A DNA stretch of 64,000 nucleotides from Kalmusia sp. IMI 367209 (taxonomy: Eukaryota > Ascomycota > Dothideomycetes > Pleosporales > Didymosphaeriaceae). Each line of letters starts with the position of its first letter. The first letter of the stretch is position 1. Location: positions 3,348,001-3,412,000 of the forward strand of contig JAPEUQ010000004.1 in assembly GCA_027946365.1 (NCBI GenBank). Direction: 5' to 3'. Made by a program: the position numbers and the translations under genes. The notes under the pieces were generated by a model. The model ran no database searches. It saw only the letters and a list, made by a program, of their open reading frames with translations, and had not been told where the DNA came from. Shown piece by piece: positions 1-11,887 of this stretch.

Positions 1-1076
1 CATGCGGTTAATGTCCGCGCATTCTCACAGACAGCTCTTGTTCACTTAAGAACAGTCACATATAGTCAACTAAATTATCTACCCTTACTAGACGCTATGC
101 TATATATATACATACCTAACGCCTTACTATCGTCTATAATCGTTCAAAGTAGATGTAATTACTCTTTATCCACACGCAAAACTCGCATGCATATGCTTGA
201 GTTTCATCATTTGATAGAGCGTTAGTATGATCGTGCCTTGACTAGTAATATTTATGAACCTATACCTAGCTATGCAGTAGGGTGTTCGTGAACACCGCCT
301 CGTTTCTTGCGCTACATCGTAAGGTTAAAAGCCGTACCACGAGCAGAGCCATATGCTACCTAATTGGTATGCCTCCTCGAGCGGGCATTGCACCATCATA
401 CTATGCGCAAATATCAGCATTGCTCTGAATAATTAGTGCATCACAAGCGAAGCAGATTTTCACAGTGTGGTACGAGGCATCGTTCGAGGCCGTCTCGAGC
501 TTCGTACCTTCTCCACTCCAATATTTCGCCTACACTCAACACCAAACGCCAAAGCGATTCACGATCCAATGCGACTCAAGCGAGTGCCTATGAGATCCCA
601 AATGAGAGCTTTACGCACCAAACGCGACTCGTATCGGGAAAACATCGGTTCTCCTGTGCCACATGCGACGAATAGGACCTGCGTCCGCGATTTAACGTTC
701 GGCGCTGCCACTAGACCGGCCTAGTTTCCGCCAGAATCGACACCATCTCGCTCGCAGGCCTTTCGCCACAGTACCGGATCCGGGGAAGTGCCCTGCAAAC
801 GCGCAAGCGTCCCGGAGATTTCGTGGAGCTGAAGCATGGCCGCAAGAACATTGCATGACATCCCCATATGGAGTCCCGCATCGCACCCGCATCGCCTCTC
901 CAGGTATAAAGACGAAGGTGGTTCTCCAGGTTTTAGAAGACCCACTGCTTTCGGACTCAGTACCACGGTGCTGGGTTGAGGTCTAGACCTACTACATCAC
1001 CATCATTCCATCTGTTGTTTGTTTCATTACCGAACGAGGTCTTGTTTGACACCTACAGCGACCAGACAAACAGACA
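1..1076. other. Intergenic region upstream of the sugar transporter
   Basis: No gene is supported. The first 300 bases are AT-rich with scattered stops in all frames. The last 170 bases are the probable promoter of the transporter that starts at 1077. Two overlapping short plus-strand frames around 436-724 show no domain and no splice support. Confidence 0.6.
905..910 (+). promoter_or_regulatory. TATA-like box upstream of the sugar transporter
   Basis: A TATAAA hexamer lies about 170 bases upstream of the transporter ATG at 1077. Position and sequence suit a fungal core promoter, but nothing else confirms it. Confidence 0.35.
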
Positions 1077-2810
1077 ATGACCACTGAAAAGACTTCCACC
1101 ATGGAGGTTAAGGAGAACATTGCACCGACCGCTGCAGAGACTTCTCACCTTGGCCATCTCGCCAACGCCGAGGATCACGAAGTCGGCAAACTTGCTTCAT
1201 TCCCGCAAGTACCCCTGGGCATGCGCCTGGAGCATCTATGCCGTGTGGGTCGTATTGCTGGTCAGCTTCGAAAACCAAGCTGCAGGCAATGTGATCAGTA
1301 TACCCGAGTTCAGAAAGGATTTTGGTCGGGCCTATGTTGATGCAGACGGGAATACAGCTTATGTGCTCGATGCGCAATGGCAGGCTGCTTTCCAGGGCGC
1401 ACCAGTAGCTTCGTAAGTCTCATGTTAAGTTGCCCCAAGGCAATGAATGTCTGCTCCGAGAGACTTATACTGACTGTCGCAGAGCTGTTATCGGTGCCTT
1501 AGGATGCGGACAGATTGCAGATTGGCTAGGCCGTCGCGCAGTGATCATGATCTGCCTTGTCATTTCTTTTGTTGCTATCACGATGGAATTCGTCGCTACA
1601 ACGAATGGGCTGTTCTTTGGAGGCAAATTCTTGAACGGTTTTGCTACCGGTGCTCTTGCTTCAGTCACAGTCACGTACATCGGAGAGGTGAGTCAACGAA
1701 TAGAAGGAAACTTGTCTTTCAATGTTAACACATAATTATAGATTGCACCACTGGCACTGCGTGGTATGCTAACCTGCCTGAGTGCTCTCGCCTACACATT
1801 CGGCCCCCTCGTCGTCGCACTCATCGTCAACTCCACCGGCACGTACACCAACCGCTGGGCCTACCGTGCTGTCTTCTGCGCGCAATACGGTTTTGCAGCC
1901 ATAGCCGCAATTTTAGTCCCCTTCATGCCCGAATCGCCCTGGTGGCTCGTCTCCAAGGACCGACCAGAGCGCGCCCTCAAAGCGCTCAACGGCCTCGGCC
2001 ACCGCGGCGTCGAAGGAGAGAAGAAACTCGCACTCATCACCACGACCCTTGAGGGAAGTGAGGCGCGAAACCGAAGGTGTTACCTATCTAGAATGCTTCC
2101 GCAAATCCAACCTCCGCCGGACCATCATTTCCATCGCCCCGCTGTCCATCCAAGCACTGTCTGGCATAGCATTTGCGGCTAGTTACTCGACGTACTACAT
2201 GCAACTCGCGGGCTTCTCCACGGCCATGAGCTTCAAACTGCAGATCGTGCAGCAAGTCATTTCCTTGGTCGGCAACGTCATGTCGTGGTACCTCGTCGAC
2301 CGCGTCGGCCGTCGCAACCTCACATTCTGGGGCCTCGCTGTCTTGACAGTTATTTTGTTTGCCATGGCTGGCTGCGCCGTTCCGGAGACACCGTCGGGTT
2401 CTAAAGCCGCCGTTAGCATGATCCTGCTGTACTGCTGGTGGTACAACGTCACCATCGGCGCGACGGCGTACACCATCTTGTGCGAAGTGTCTACCTCGCG
2501 GTTGCGTGTCAAGACTATCGCTATCGGTCTTGCTCTCCAGAATGCACTGAACACGATGTGGAGTTTCGTTCTGCCGTACCTTTTCAATCCTGATAAATTG
2601 AACTTGGGTGGCAAGCTCGGGTTCATTTTCGGCGGGTTGGCGGTTATCTGCCTGGTGTATCTTTGGTTTTATCAGCCTGAGACTACGGGAAGGACTTATG
2701 AGGAGTTGGATGAGATGTTCATTAAGAGGGTGCCGGCACGAAAGTTCAAGGACTTCCGTACAGATGCGCAGGCTATGGGGGAGGCTGTTAAGGAGAAGGA
2801 GGGTCTATGA
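1077..2810 (+). CDS. MFS sugar transporter (alpha-glucoside/hexose permease type), with two single-base frame breaks
   Basis: Sugar-porter family plasma-membrane permease. Visible marks are GRR loops (ADWLGRR, VDRVGRR), PESPWWL after the sixth membrane segment and PETTGRTYEELDEMF at the C-terminus. Exons are 1077-1412, 1483-1687 and 1742-2810, with introns 1413-1482 (GTAAGT...CGCAG) and 1688-1741 (GTGAGT...TATAG). The frame breaks twice. At CCC 1202-1204, the N-terminal frame (ending GKLASF) passes to the frame starting RKYPWACAW. At 2051-2055 (gaggg), TTTLE passes to VRRETEG. Each break behaves like one surplus base, and without both the exons total 1608 bases, a whole number of codons (535 residues), the normal length for the family. 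It may be a recent pseudogene or carry assembly indels. Family assignment is firm; the exact sugar is not known. Confidence 0.85.
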
Positions 2811-3637
2811 GCTGCATGCTTGGTTTTGTGATATGTATGCAGATATCACAATGTTTAAATGATCCAAAGTCAAAGCTGTTTCACTAATAGGCACTCTGAT
2901 AGCGCTATTGAACGCTATTTACAAACTCAACTATGCGCATGAAAGTTTCACACGTGAATTTACGACTTAATACTCATTGATTAGGATTGCATGGTGATTT
3001 TGCAAAGTCATTATGTGACATGATAAAATGGAGTTTGAGTGGGCAATATAGCAAAACATGGTTAAGAGGAAATGCGACTAAATGTTGTTTATCCGTACTT
3101 TGCGTAGACATTTGTTGAAGTCAAAAAGGCTTGAGTATTCAAAACAAGAAGGGCTTATAGATAGGGTTCTCCGTCGCGAGGGAAGTGATTAACGACGAAG
3201 TGGCGATCTTCACTACATCTAGCTTTGGCAGGACATTGAAAGATAATAGTGAAGTGGATGTGTGGTGAGCTATCAAAGAGGACTCTTGTCCCGCTATCGA
3301 GATGTTCGAGATTAAATGCATGAATTCATGTCGCGAGGAACCAGAGCGTAGGAACTTGACGTGGACTCGGAATCCGGAGTATGCGTAGACCTAGAAATAG
3401 AATTTTGACCAATTCTTGGTTGTCCATGTTAGTAGCCAGAGATCTGAGAAGCTTTCAATTTCAGTTCTCCACGCTATGTGTGCAGTGAGGCATCTGGTCA
3501 ACTTCTTATATGCTTTCGCCATATGCTTACAGTTAGACTTTCAAAATCAGATTGTTCTTCAAGGCTTTCCTCTCGATGCATGCAGTTAAATTGTTTGGAT
3601 CAGATAGCTTCACAACGCTTCTATTCTATTTCTATGC
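2811..3637. other. Intergenic, convergent 3' ends
   Basis: AT-rich spacer between the 3' ends of the transporter (+) and the tyrosine phosphatase (-). Nothing recognisable was seen; the short minus-strand frame at 3139-3321 has no features. Confidence 0.6.
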
Positions 3638-4792
3638 CTACACTTCTACGACCAAATTCCTCCTTAGTGCCTGCAACTCCTCATCCCCAAGCCCACAAAC
3701 ACTTCTCATATAGCCCTCCGCATTTCCCCACTCCCTCCTCAGCATCTCTAGGGCCCCCAGCATACTCTCTCTCTTCGCACCCAACATCCTCAGTGCAGCC
3801 TTGCGCCCCTCTTTAAGCTCTTGGTCTGTCAGTGGCGCATCTTTAGACTGCCCATCCTTCCTCTGGCCTAACATATACTTATCAAACGCCGGACTCGCCA
3901 TCAGCCTCGGCACAACGCGCTCATGGATATGAGCGAGGCCGCCTTCCGTGAGCTGGTACTCGTCCGCAATCTGCTGGTCGGACACACCCAGGAAACTGAG
4001 CAGCAGGCCAAAGAAGATGCCCGTGCGATCCTTGCCCGCCGTGCAATGAATCAACGCACCTACCTTCTCACTCTCCTGGTTTGCTGGAGGTGGAATGGAA
4101 GCCAGGTAGAGTAGGATGGCGCGAAACGCCGGGCCAGCATGCGAGAGGATGTCGTGGTAAGCCTCGATGAAGCCTTCAACGGCCTCGTCCATGTATTTCT
4201 GTGATATCCATAAGCCACGGCACAGGAGCCTTTAGAGAAGTGTGAATGAAGTACCATGAAGCGCTCAGCCAGTCTCTCAGGGCTATAATCGTCGTCCGCA
4301 AATACAGGGACCCAGCTCCTCGCCACCCCCACACTCTTCAGCGTTTCTTCCCAGTCTCTTTGGGCGTTCGAGACCCCCGCGTTGGCTTCACCGGTTATGC
4401 CTGCCCACCCCTTGTCTACTTCCGGCTTGGACCTTAGATCGAAAACATGTGCGACCTGCTTGTCTGTCAGTACGCTCCAAAATGCAGGGCCGATACGATA
4501 CGATCTCAGTCTAGCCAAACCAACACGAAGACCCTGAGAGAAAGCCCACGGGAAGGCCAGGAAATAAAAGCAAGCCAAAATAAAAACTCACCCCCAAACC
4601 ATGTATTTCCCTCCACCCTTCGCCTTCGACCCTACTAACCTCCGCACTCCTCCACAACACGCCCCTCCTAACACTCTTCCCGTTCGCGGTCCTCAGCCCC
4701 CCACAAGCCAGCGCCGCATCGCGAAAATTATCAAGCTTATCAATGGCGTAGAAAGGCGGGGAAGGAAGCCCCGTCCCGCTTGATTGCTCCAT
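3638..4792 (-). CDS. Tyrosine/dual-specificity phosphatase, Tyr_phosphatase3 family (SIW14/OCA-like fold)
   Basis: Cysteine-dependent phosphatase of the PF13350 type. Exons on the minus strand are 4592-4792, 4255-4533 and 3638-4198; introns are 4534-4591 (GTGAGT) and 4199-4254 (GTACTT donor, CACAG acceptor), both phase 0, giving 346 residues. The N-terminus has the family pattern of a short beta segment (NFRDAALACGG) followed by VLWRSAEVS and the HVFDLRSKPEV block. The catalytic P-loop is HCTAGKDRTG (HC-X5-R) in the last exon. It ends with the helical part typical of the family (DEYQLTEGGL). Start chosen at the ATG reading MEQSSG; longer upstream frames are compositionally odd. Substrate unknown; family members act on phosphotyrosine or inositol pyrophosphates. 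Confidence 0.85.
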
Positions 4793-6200
4793 GCTGACGC
4801 GCACACGAAGGCGACACGATACGTCCCGCTTCGAGGCCCAGCACTCAACCGTTTCGAGTGTCGGTAAAGCGTAGGTAGGTAGTAGGGGGGGATAGCTGCC
4901 TTGGCTCCCGCACAATCCCACACAACCGCGCAAATACTCGTCTTCCCCGTGTTCTCGCTGGATCCTTCGCCTGCCTGCCAGCAAGAGAGAGATTTGGGGG
5001 CACCGAAGGAAGCAGCGTGCAGCAAATCGCGCACGTACGTCTGGTGTGAAGATGCGGTGAGCGCGCAACCCCTCACTCTTACCTGCTGTCAAATGGTCGC
5101 AGTGCCAGTAGCCAGGTCTCAACTTTTTCGTCAGCGCGAAGGAAGAGCCAAAGGAACGGCTGCAGGGTGCATTAATTCAGGCACGCGATCGGGCGATGGG
5201 CTGCCTGTGCTATGGGCTTTGGTTATGGTCTTCTGCGGTCTTCTGCAGCCGCGCTTCGCTCCGAGCCTTGACCCCCCCCATCGCTTACTGGCCTGGCCTA
5301 GCTTTAGCTCGAGGGTCCTCCGTGCAAGCCGCCCACTTAAATCCACCCCCCGACTGGAAATGCCTCGTTTCGCCCCCCCGGTGTCTAGTTTAGGGGACCG
5401 TGACATCCATCGCCCCCCTCAACCCGCCCCGCGGCGACTCGATACTCAGAGTTGCTTGAGCTACGAGCCGTCTGCCAATCTGACCTGCATCGAGGACAGG
5501 CACCACGGCGATCCACAAAGGGAAAATGTAGATACGATGGATTGACAGCCAGCATTGCAGATTGGAGAGATGAGTGGGATACGCTAGATACGTCTCCGAA
5601 CAGGAGTGTTGGTCAGAAAACCACCCTTTTTGCAGAACCCCCACCCTGTCCAGTGTAAATGCAAATCCCACGACAAAATGAACGCCTTTACACCAACGCG
5701 AGCCCCTGGGAACACCCCATCAATCTCATTCGTCCAAATATCTTCGAAAAACCCGCAATTCCTTCGTCGCTGGTTGTCATCAAGGTGGCCAAGGGCAAAA
5801 CAAAGATCCTCCGGTGCGCCACTGATGCTCATAAAAGGAAAGAAAAAAGCTGTTCCCTAGCAGCGTTACTAAAACGATGTGGATAAGATAGTCGAACATG
5901 GATAAAATAGTCGGCTGTTTTGTGTCGCTTTTGGAACTGAAAACTTTTGGAGTGAAGATAGTGTTGGTACAACAGAAGCAGGAAGACGCTTTGTGCTTTT
6001 GGTCGTACGATGATAGAAGAAAAATTGAAAGATCTTCCGTGAACTTCCGAAGGGTCCATGGCTTGCAGAATGAACTAGATATGCGACCGATCGATGTCAG
6101 CATGGTCAAAATGCATTGTTTGACATGCTACTGCAGTCTGCAGCTCGGTGCAGGAAAAGGAGCGACAACCACGATGCAACACATTACTTCGTCAAATATC
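4793..6200. other. Intergenic, upstream of the phosphatase, C-tract rich
   Basis: 1.4 kb between the start of the phosphatase (-) and the end of the PQ-loop gene (-). No coding feature is supported. Between about 5270 and 5435 there is a cluster of C runs of 5-8, pyrimidine-rich on the plus strand and so G-rich on the strand of the phosphatase gene. Several overlapping open frames here have low complexity and no domain. Confidence 0.55.
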
Positions 6201-7824
6201 CTAATTGCGATTTTCGGCCGGATGTACTGCTTTCTCTGGAAATGCCAGCGTCTCGGCGGTCGATATGTTCGTATCACTCGCATTCGCATTCGTCGCTTCG
6301 TGTGCGAGGAATTCTGTTGATGGTCTGGAGATGCACTTCTCAGGAAGCTGTGGGCTCGTTGTGTGCCCTACTTCGACATCTACTGTCTCTAACGAATCTG
6401 TCCGTGATAGCTTCTTTGAGGGATGTGTGTCGATGTACTCGTCGTATGTCATACCCAGTTTCTTTGCTTCGCGGCGGATATGACGGACGCGCCATAGCCA
6501 GATAGCTTGGGAGAGAAAGATACCCGTTTCGAGAGTCATGCTAGTGGCTGTCAGTACCTCTTTGTATTTAGATAGCCGCATTTACTAACGCTACGATGTA
6601 CATGGAGCCACCGAGTGCATCGAAAGTGTGCTGAGCGACTAGATGCAGTCAGTTTGGTCTCTTTTACAATGTCAGCAAGATAGGTAAGGCCTACCTAGAG
6701 CCATCAACGAGAAGAAAGCACCGGAATAATCGATGGTAAGAAACCAAAAGTCTAGAGCTGTAAGCTACACTCTCACATCATGCACATTAAGAACTTACCG
6801 ATGCCAATGACGCGTCCTTGCCGCTTGGCCAGTTCGAAGTATGGCATCACTAGCCCAAGGCACTGCATGACCGATGCCAGGATAGCCATCATCATCATAG
6901 GCCATTCGATTCCCTTATAGTATGGTATCTAAGGTCCATTAGCTTAGGGACTATCCACGATCGGTGTGATATAGAATCGTACCCGAAGAGTAACGATGAG
7001 GATTGCTTCTGATCCAGCAAATACAGCGACCATGCCCAGAGTAGCTGCTGTTGCCGTCCAGGCTCTCCAACCACTATCTTTGGTCAGGGTTGCTGATTTG
7101 ATTTAAGCAAGCTCAACTACTCACTTGCCATAGTACAGCGTTTGGCCCCATGCAATAAGGGTCAGTCCGCCGAAACACTGCGGTTGTAATTGGAGAGCTA
7201 AACTAAATTTCTGCCAGTTGTCAGCACCCACGACCTTGTCTTATGCGGGGGCACTTACCTGAACGATGGCATAAACGCCAAAAGGTACAGCACCTAATAT
7301 TCTCAGCCCTTTGCGCAAGTTCATCCAAGATATGGCAACGCACAAGACGCCCACAGCATCAGCATCGTCCCCGGCAGTCCATCGGTATTCTTCCGTCGCC
7401 AGTTGTGCCATATTCTTTCTTTTGTGAGCGTTCGTTCGAATAGCAGAGATGCGAGCTTACTGTGGAAGTATCTACAATGAGTGAGCATTGATTCTTTGCC
7501 TCTCTAGGGAACGTAGGATCTTACTTGAATGCACCAGCAACTAAATCAGAAACTTGTCAGTGTCAGATTTCAATACGTGAGTCAGGTTGGGCTTACACTA
7601 CGGGGAATTAGCATACATCGTATCGTATCGTACAAGATCAAAACTTACCAGTACCGATGGTCTAGAATCATGGGCACACATGTCAGTGTCAATACGCTCG
7701 CTGCAGATAAAGGTGGTCCATACCCCGAGAACATCTGCTGCCTGTGCGTTGAGATCAGTGAACGTTAATCAGGAAAGCTTCGAGGTATACGCACCGGTGG
7801 AATCGATCCTTGAGGTTTCGTCAT
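6201..7824 (-). CDS. PQ-loop repeat membrane protein, 14 exons including a one-nucleotide exon
   Basis: Seven-helix PQ-loop protein (family members are vacuolar/lysosomal cationic amino-acid or sugar exporters). Minus-strand exons: 7795-7824, 7724-7741, 7649-7661, 7597 (single T), 7525-7540, 7461-7471, 7404-7414 joined through 7344-7414, 7259-7293, 7125-7210, 6983-7073, 6799-6928, 6695-6751, 6590-6638, 6201-6540. The sum is 948 bases, 315 residues. The first PQ motif reads VCWCIQILPQIWHNWRR followed by TDGLPGTML; the second area has QLQPQ and WGQTLYYG. Then come hydrophobic segments and ELAKRQGRVIGIDFWF, typical of the fungal branch. The last exon gives a hydrophilic tail rich in Ser and Thr. 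The valine codon before CWCIQ is assembled from three exons. Confidence is high for the family and most introns; the one-base exon is inferred from frame and splice sites. Confidence 0.85.
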
Positions 7825-9299
7825 GGTGTTGTGTCCTCCTTGTGTTGACGTGGGGGAGATATGGACTAGGAAACCAGAAAGAGGAACGAACTATTTAGAA
7901 GCTAAAATGAGGGGAAGCAAATAGTCCAGGAACGATTGACCAAAAAGTAGGCAGGGACAGGGCTGTGGCTTTATGGTGCAGGAGTAGATGACACTAAGAG
8001 CTGCTATAGCCGTACAAATTGTTTCGTAGCTGTATCACTATGACATCGGAGGGCCACGATGACAGCAAACAGGTGCAAAGTGGAGCCCACCCAAATATAT
8101 GAACGACATTGAATGCAGGCAACGAACCCACAGTCCCCACCAGAAAGCGGAGATCGCAACGATGCAGCAAGCCCTAGAGCATCGCACTCTTGGCGTGCTC
8201 CCAAATGCCATATGATTGCGATGTGTCGCAAGTGACGGCCAAGGAAGCGTGCATTTTGCTAGCTCGCCGCGAGAGTCGCGTGGAAAGATGTGGAGGCGGC
8301 AAATGTGCGCACGGTTGAGAAAGAGAGCACTCTAGGGGAGGATCGAGGTTCGGGGCAGGTTCCCCTGGTCCCGTTTTCGAGGTTGAGCTACGCTCGAGAG
8401 CCATGGCGCGCTCTTAGTGGTAAGTGGCTGGAATAGCGAGGAAATGAACATTCACCTTGCGTAGCCGATCTGCAACCCGATTGGCGAGCATATCAACGTC
8501 AGTGCGCGCTTCTGCTTCCGGCTGGGTAGTTTTCGCGCTTCTCCATGCTCAGCATGCACACGTGTGAAGTCGATTCAGCGACTACATCGCGGAAGACGTA
8601 CCTGTCTCCCCGATTACTGCCTGCATGAGGAACACGCAGCATGCGGGCGTTGTGCCAGGATTGCTGCGAGTAGACGTCGAGTAATGCCGGCTAGAAGAGG
8701 AAAGGATGACGGACTTTCAATGAATACCCTTGCACGAAATGTTCCTAAAGTAAGCCTCTCTCTGGCGCCGCAAGCGTCTTCAGCCGACCGGTTTGGGTGG
8801 CGCCAGGGAATCGCCTCCATCAACTTGCGAGCGCTCGGAGCTCAGCTCTGGTAGCCTTCGCTATCAGCTGATGCAATGCAAGTCGTCTGCGTGAAAATTC
8901 TGAAGGGACATGACTGCGGCTGCACGGCTGCCCGGTGCACAACTGTCATGTAGTCCGGAACGTCAACGCCAGGGGACACGGGCGGTACCACTGGTATCAC
9001 CTGGTATCCCAGAGCCGCGCCGGTGGACCCAGCCCTCCCAGGGATCGGCGCATAGGTTCAGTGCTGAGACCGTCTGGCCACTGCAGTTGGAGGCTCTGTT
9101 CCCCATCCGAGCGCTCGCTAACGTAAGCGTCATCGCCACTAGTAGCGTCAGGAGTCGTTGAAGACAAGACGCGGTAGGCCATTTTCCTCAACAATAGCAT
9201 GTGTACGCGCCATGTAGGGATTGCTTTCCTCTTTCGTAGCACACATGCGATGAGTGGAGAAATGGAGAGCGGCAAAGCACTGCTGCAACGGCCAGAACG

Positions 9300-9318
9300 G
9301 TGTGTGTGTGTGTGTGTG
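9300..9318. repeat. GT dinucleotide microsatellite
   Basis: Nine consecutive GT units plus one base, uninterrupted. It lies in the gene-free region. Confidence 0.9.
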
Positions 9319-11887
9319 AGGGGAGCGCACAGTTCCACTCCTATGCGCTACCTTTTACTAGGCACCGGTACCAGGCCGTTAGCCTATGTACTCCACTGCC
9401 CTTACCTTAGTCGAACACCTAGTGAACCCCTCTCCGATTTCTTCACTTAGGCGCGCAAACCGCGACAGCCATTCTCTGTTTCATATCGACGCGTAATTCC
9501 AATCGGGCCGCGCGGGGTCGAGGCTGTGCCATCCGAGACATAACGTTGAACGTGCCGATCGACGAACCTCCGTTCGCAACTCTCTATCCCACAGTATGCA
9601 GGTGGGGTCAGAAATGTGTTTCTGACAGTTAGCGACAAACCTATCATGCCTCACAGCAGCGATGCTATTGTCATCCAATCCTTCCAACTTGTACATCCGT
9701 CCCCTTGAATCTTGCCGTCTCACCTACTTTGATACCGCTGCAGTCAGCACGCCGCGTTTTCCGTCAACCCACGTCTCCTCTTTGGGACTGCGCGTACGCA
9801 GGTGGGCCCCCCACAAACCGGTCATCATATCGTGGAATCTTATATCCACCTCGAGTTCCAGTCAGGCCCAGCGCCGTTAAGAGGAAATGCCTCGAGTCTG
9901 ACCGCACGCCCAACTTTCGTGAGGGTAGCTTTGTGTTTCCATGCTACTTTGCTAGGGACCTCATAGTAAAGCTGACTGGTGATGCAAAAGCTGCGAGGCC
10001 GTCGACCGCCAATCGGGGAATTGTGCCCTCTTCGTAATTGTACCCTCGTGCATTCATTTCCTGGCAGCGGTAATGCAGGCGCCTGCACATATCCTTTCGG
10101 TAACAGCGCTACTTTATACCGAGGTAGTGCCACGATCGTTCGATAGACGTTCTCGCCCTTGGGACTTTCCAACTGTACTGGCTGGACCCATTCGATTATA
10201 ACAAGGTAGATTCTAAGTAGACTCGTAAGTGGACTCGGGAGGGCCGACAGCCTTCGGCATGCCGAACTTACAGGAGGACGTCTGGGCGGTCCGAAGGTGC
10301 ACTGCGTAAGATCATGATTCGCGAGGGTAAACGACCTGATCAGGAGCATAAACGACTCAGGTGATGGGCACTGATTTGATGTCTATTGGAGCGCTGTGGA
10401 CTCTTTGCGCGACCCTGGCCCCGCAATGAGCTGGTTCCAAGGCGCGTAACCGATGCGCCTTCTTCCGTTGCGGGAGCTATTCGCGGGGAGATGAGCTACG
10501 GCTTGATGGTGGTGGAGGCTTTTTCAGATCTGCATCTAGCCGAATGGTAGGAGATGATGCCTTTGACCTGCATACGCCGCCCGCGGTGGCAAAGGAGGGA
10601 CTCGGCTTTTCAAGCTATCCGAAGCTTGATGTGAATCGTCCATAGCTGCGCATCGCAGATATTGTGCCACGAACCTCCCGGACAGCGTTAGAAGTTATGA
10701 ATCTGTTGAGCGTATTTAGTGGGCTTTCGCTTTCGGGAGATGTTCTGTTCTAAAGGCTCAACTGTCGCTCGTCAAATTGAATATGGGGCAGTATCACCCC
10801 GGCTGAGAAGCAGCGTGTTGCATACCGCAGTGTGATGGTCTGCAATGGTGAGGTGGCAGCGTCCTTCCTCCTCAATCTAGGAAGTGGCATCCTTGTGTCT
10901 CGAGACCTGTGGAAGAAGTTTTGCACCTAGGCCCCCTCCATGTTCGGCATTTCGCCCAAGATACAGCCTCGATGGCGTGGACTGATAAGACTGGATCATA
11001 CTGCATGTGACGAAACCAGCGAGGGTTGCTCACCGATCATCCAGACACCCAAGAGCTTTGCGATGAAGCAAGCGCGGCGGGCGTCTATGCAAGTGTTCAC
11101 CGATGCGGGAACCCAGACGACCCCAAAACATTGTTGAAAGGATGGCCCAACATGGGAGCGAGGCCTTGCCGGTTTGCCTTGATATGCGGAAATCGTATCA
11201 ACCTTGCCTTGCATGCATCGCACCAGGATGCAGCGTTCACAGTAGTTGATAGCCCAGTCAATTCATTCAGGTAATTTCTTGCTTTCCTCTTGCAGGGTTT
11301 TAGCTGATCAGCCGATGAGGTAATTATCTCACTCTTCGTTGCTGCGAAGATAGCTGCGTCAAGGAAGCTTGGCCATGGCGTTATAGAAGTCACATTGTCC
11401 GTAATGAAGGACGCTGGTGTGTTGGTGTCGAGATCGACGGCACGATTGGAGTGGGTTTGTAATGATGGCTAGCACGGCAAACGGCAGGTGTGGTTGAGGA
11501 AGGAGCATCGGTTGAACCCAGTAATAGAGAAATTTCACTGCTCGTACTACATGTCGAATGAGTAGCGCAGCTCCCTTTCCGCATCTTATGACGCGAAGTC
11601 TTCAATCGGCCGCTCCTTTCAAATGGACAGTTTGAACCCTAGCGTATATTTGAATCGAGTCTGCACACTCGACATCCGTAACTTTCCGAATCTAGCGTCA
11701 CGGGGCGGAGTATGCCCAAGCAAATTATGAACGCGGAGTGCCTCATTCTGCTGGTCTCGATTGGGCCGTATACCTGACAGCATGTCGGAGATAACCCCGA
11801 TGGAGCCATACACTTGGGCGATAGGTAGGGACACAAGTAGGGGTATAGCGCAGAAGCGTCGGGCATCCTGTTGTGGTACGTGATTAT

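Noticed and set aside
7649..7737. Earlier model of the PQ-loop gene with one 89-base exon reading MFSGYGPPLSAASV
   Set aside because: It gave an open frame but destroyed the conserved LGTIGTVCWCIQ start; splitting it into 18- and 13-base exons plus the lone T restores the family sequence with good splice sites.
9840..10349. 169-codon minus-strand frame in the gene desert
   Set aside because: No motif, no splice partner, amino-acid composition unlike the supported genes.
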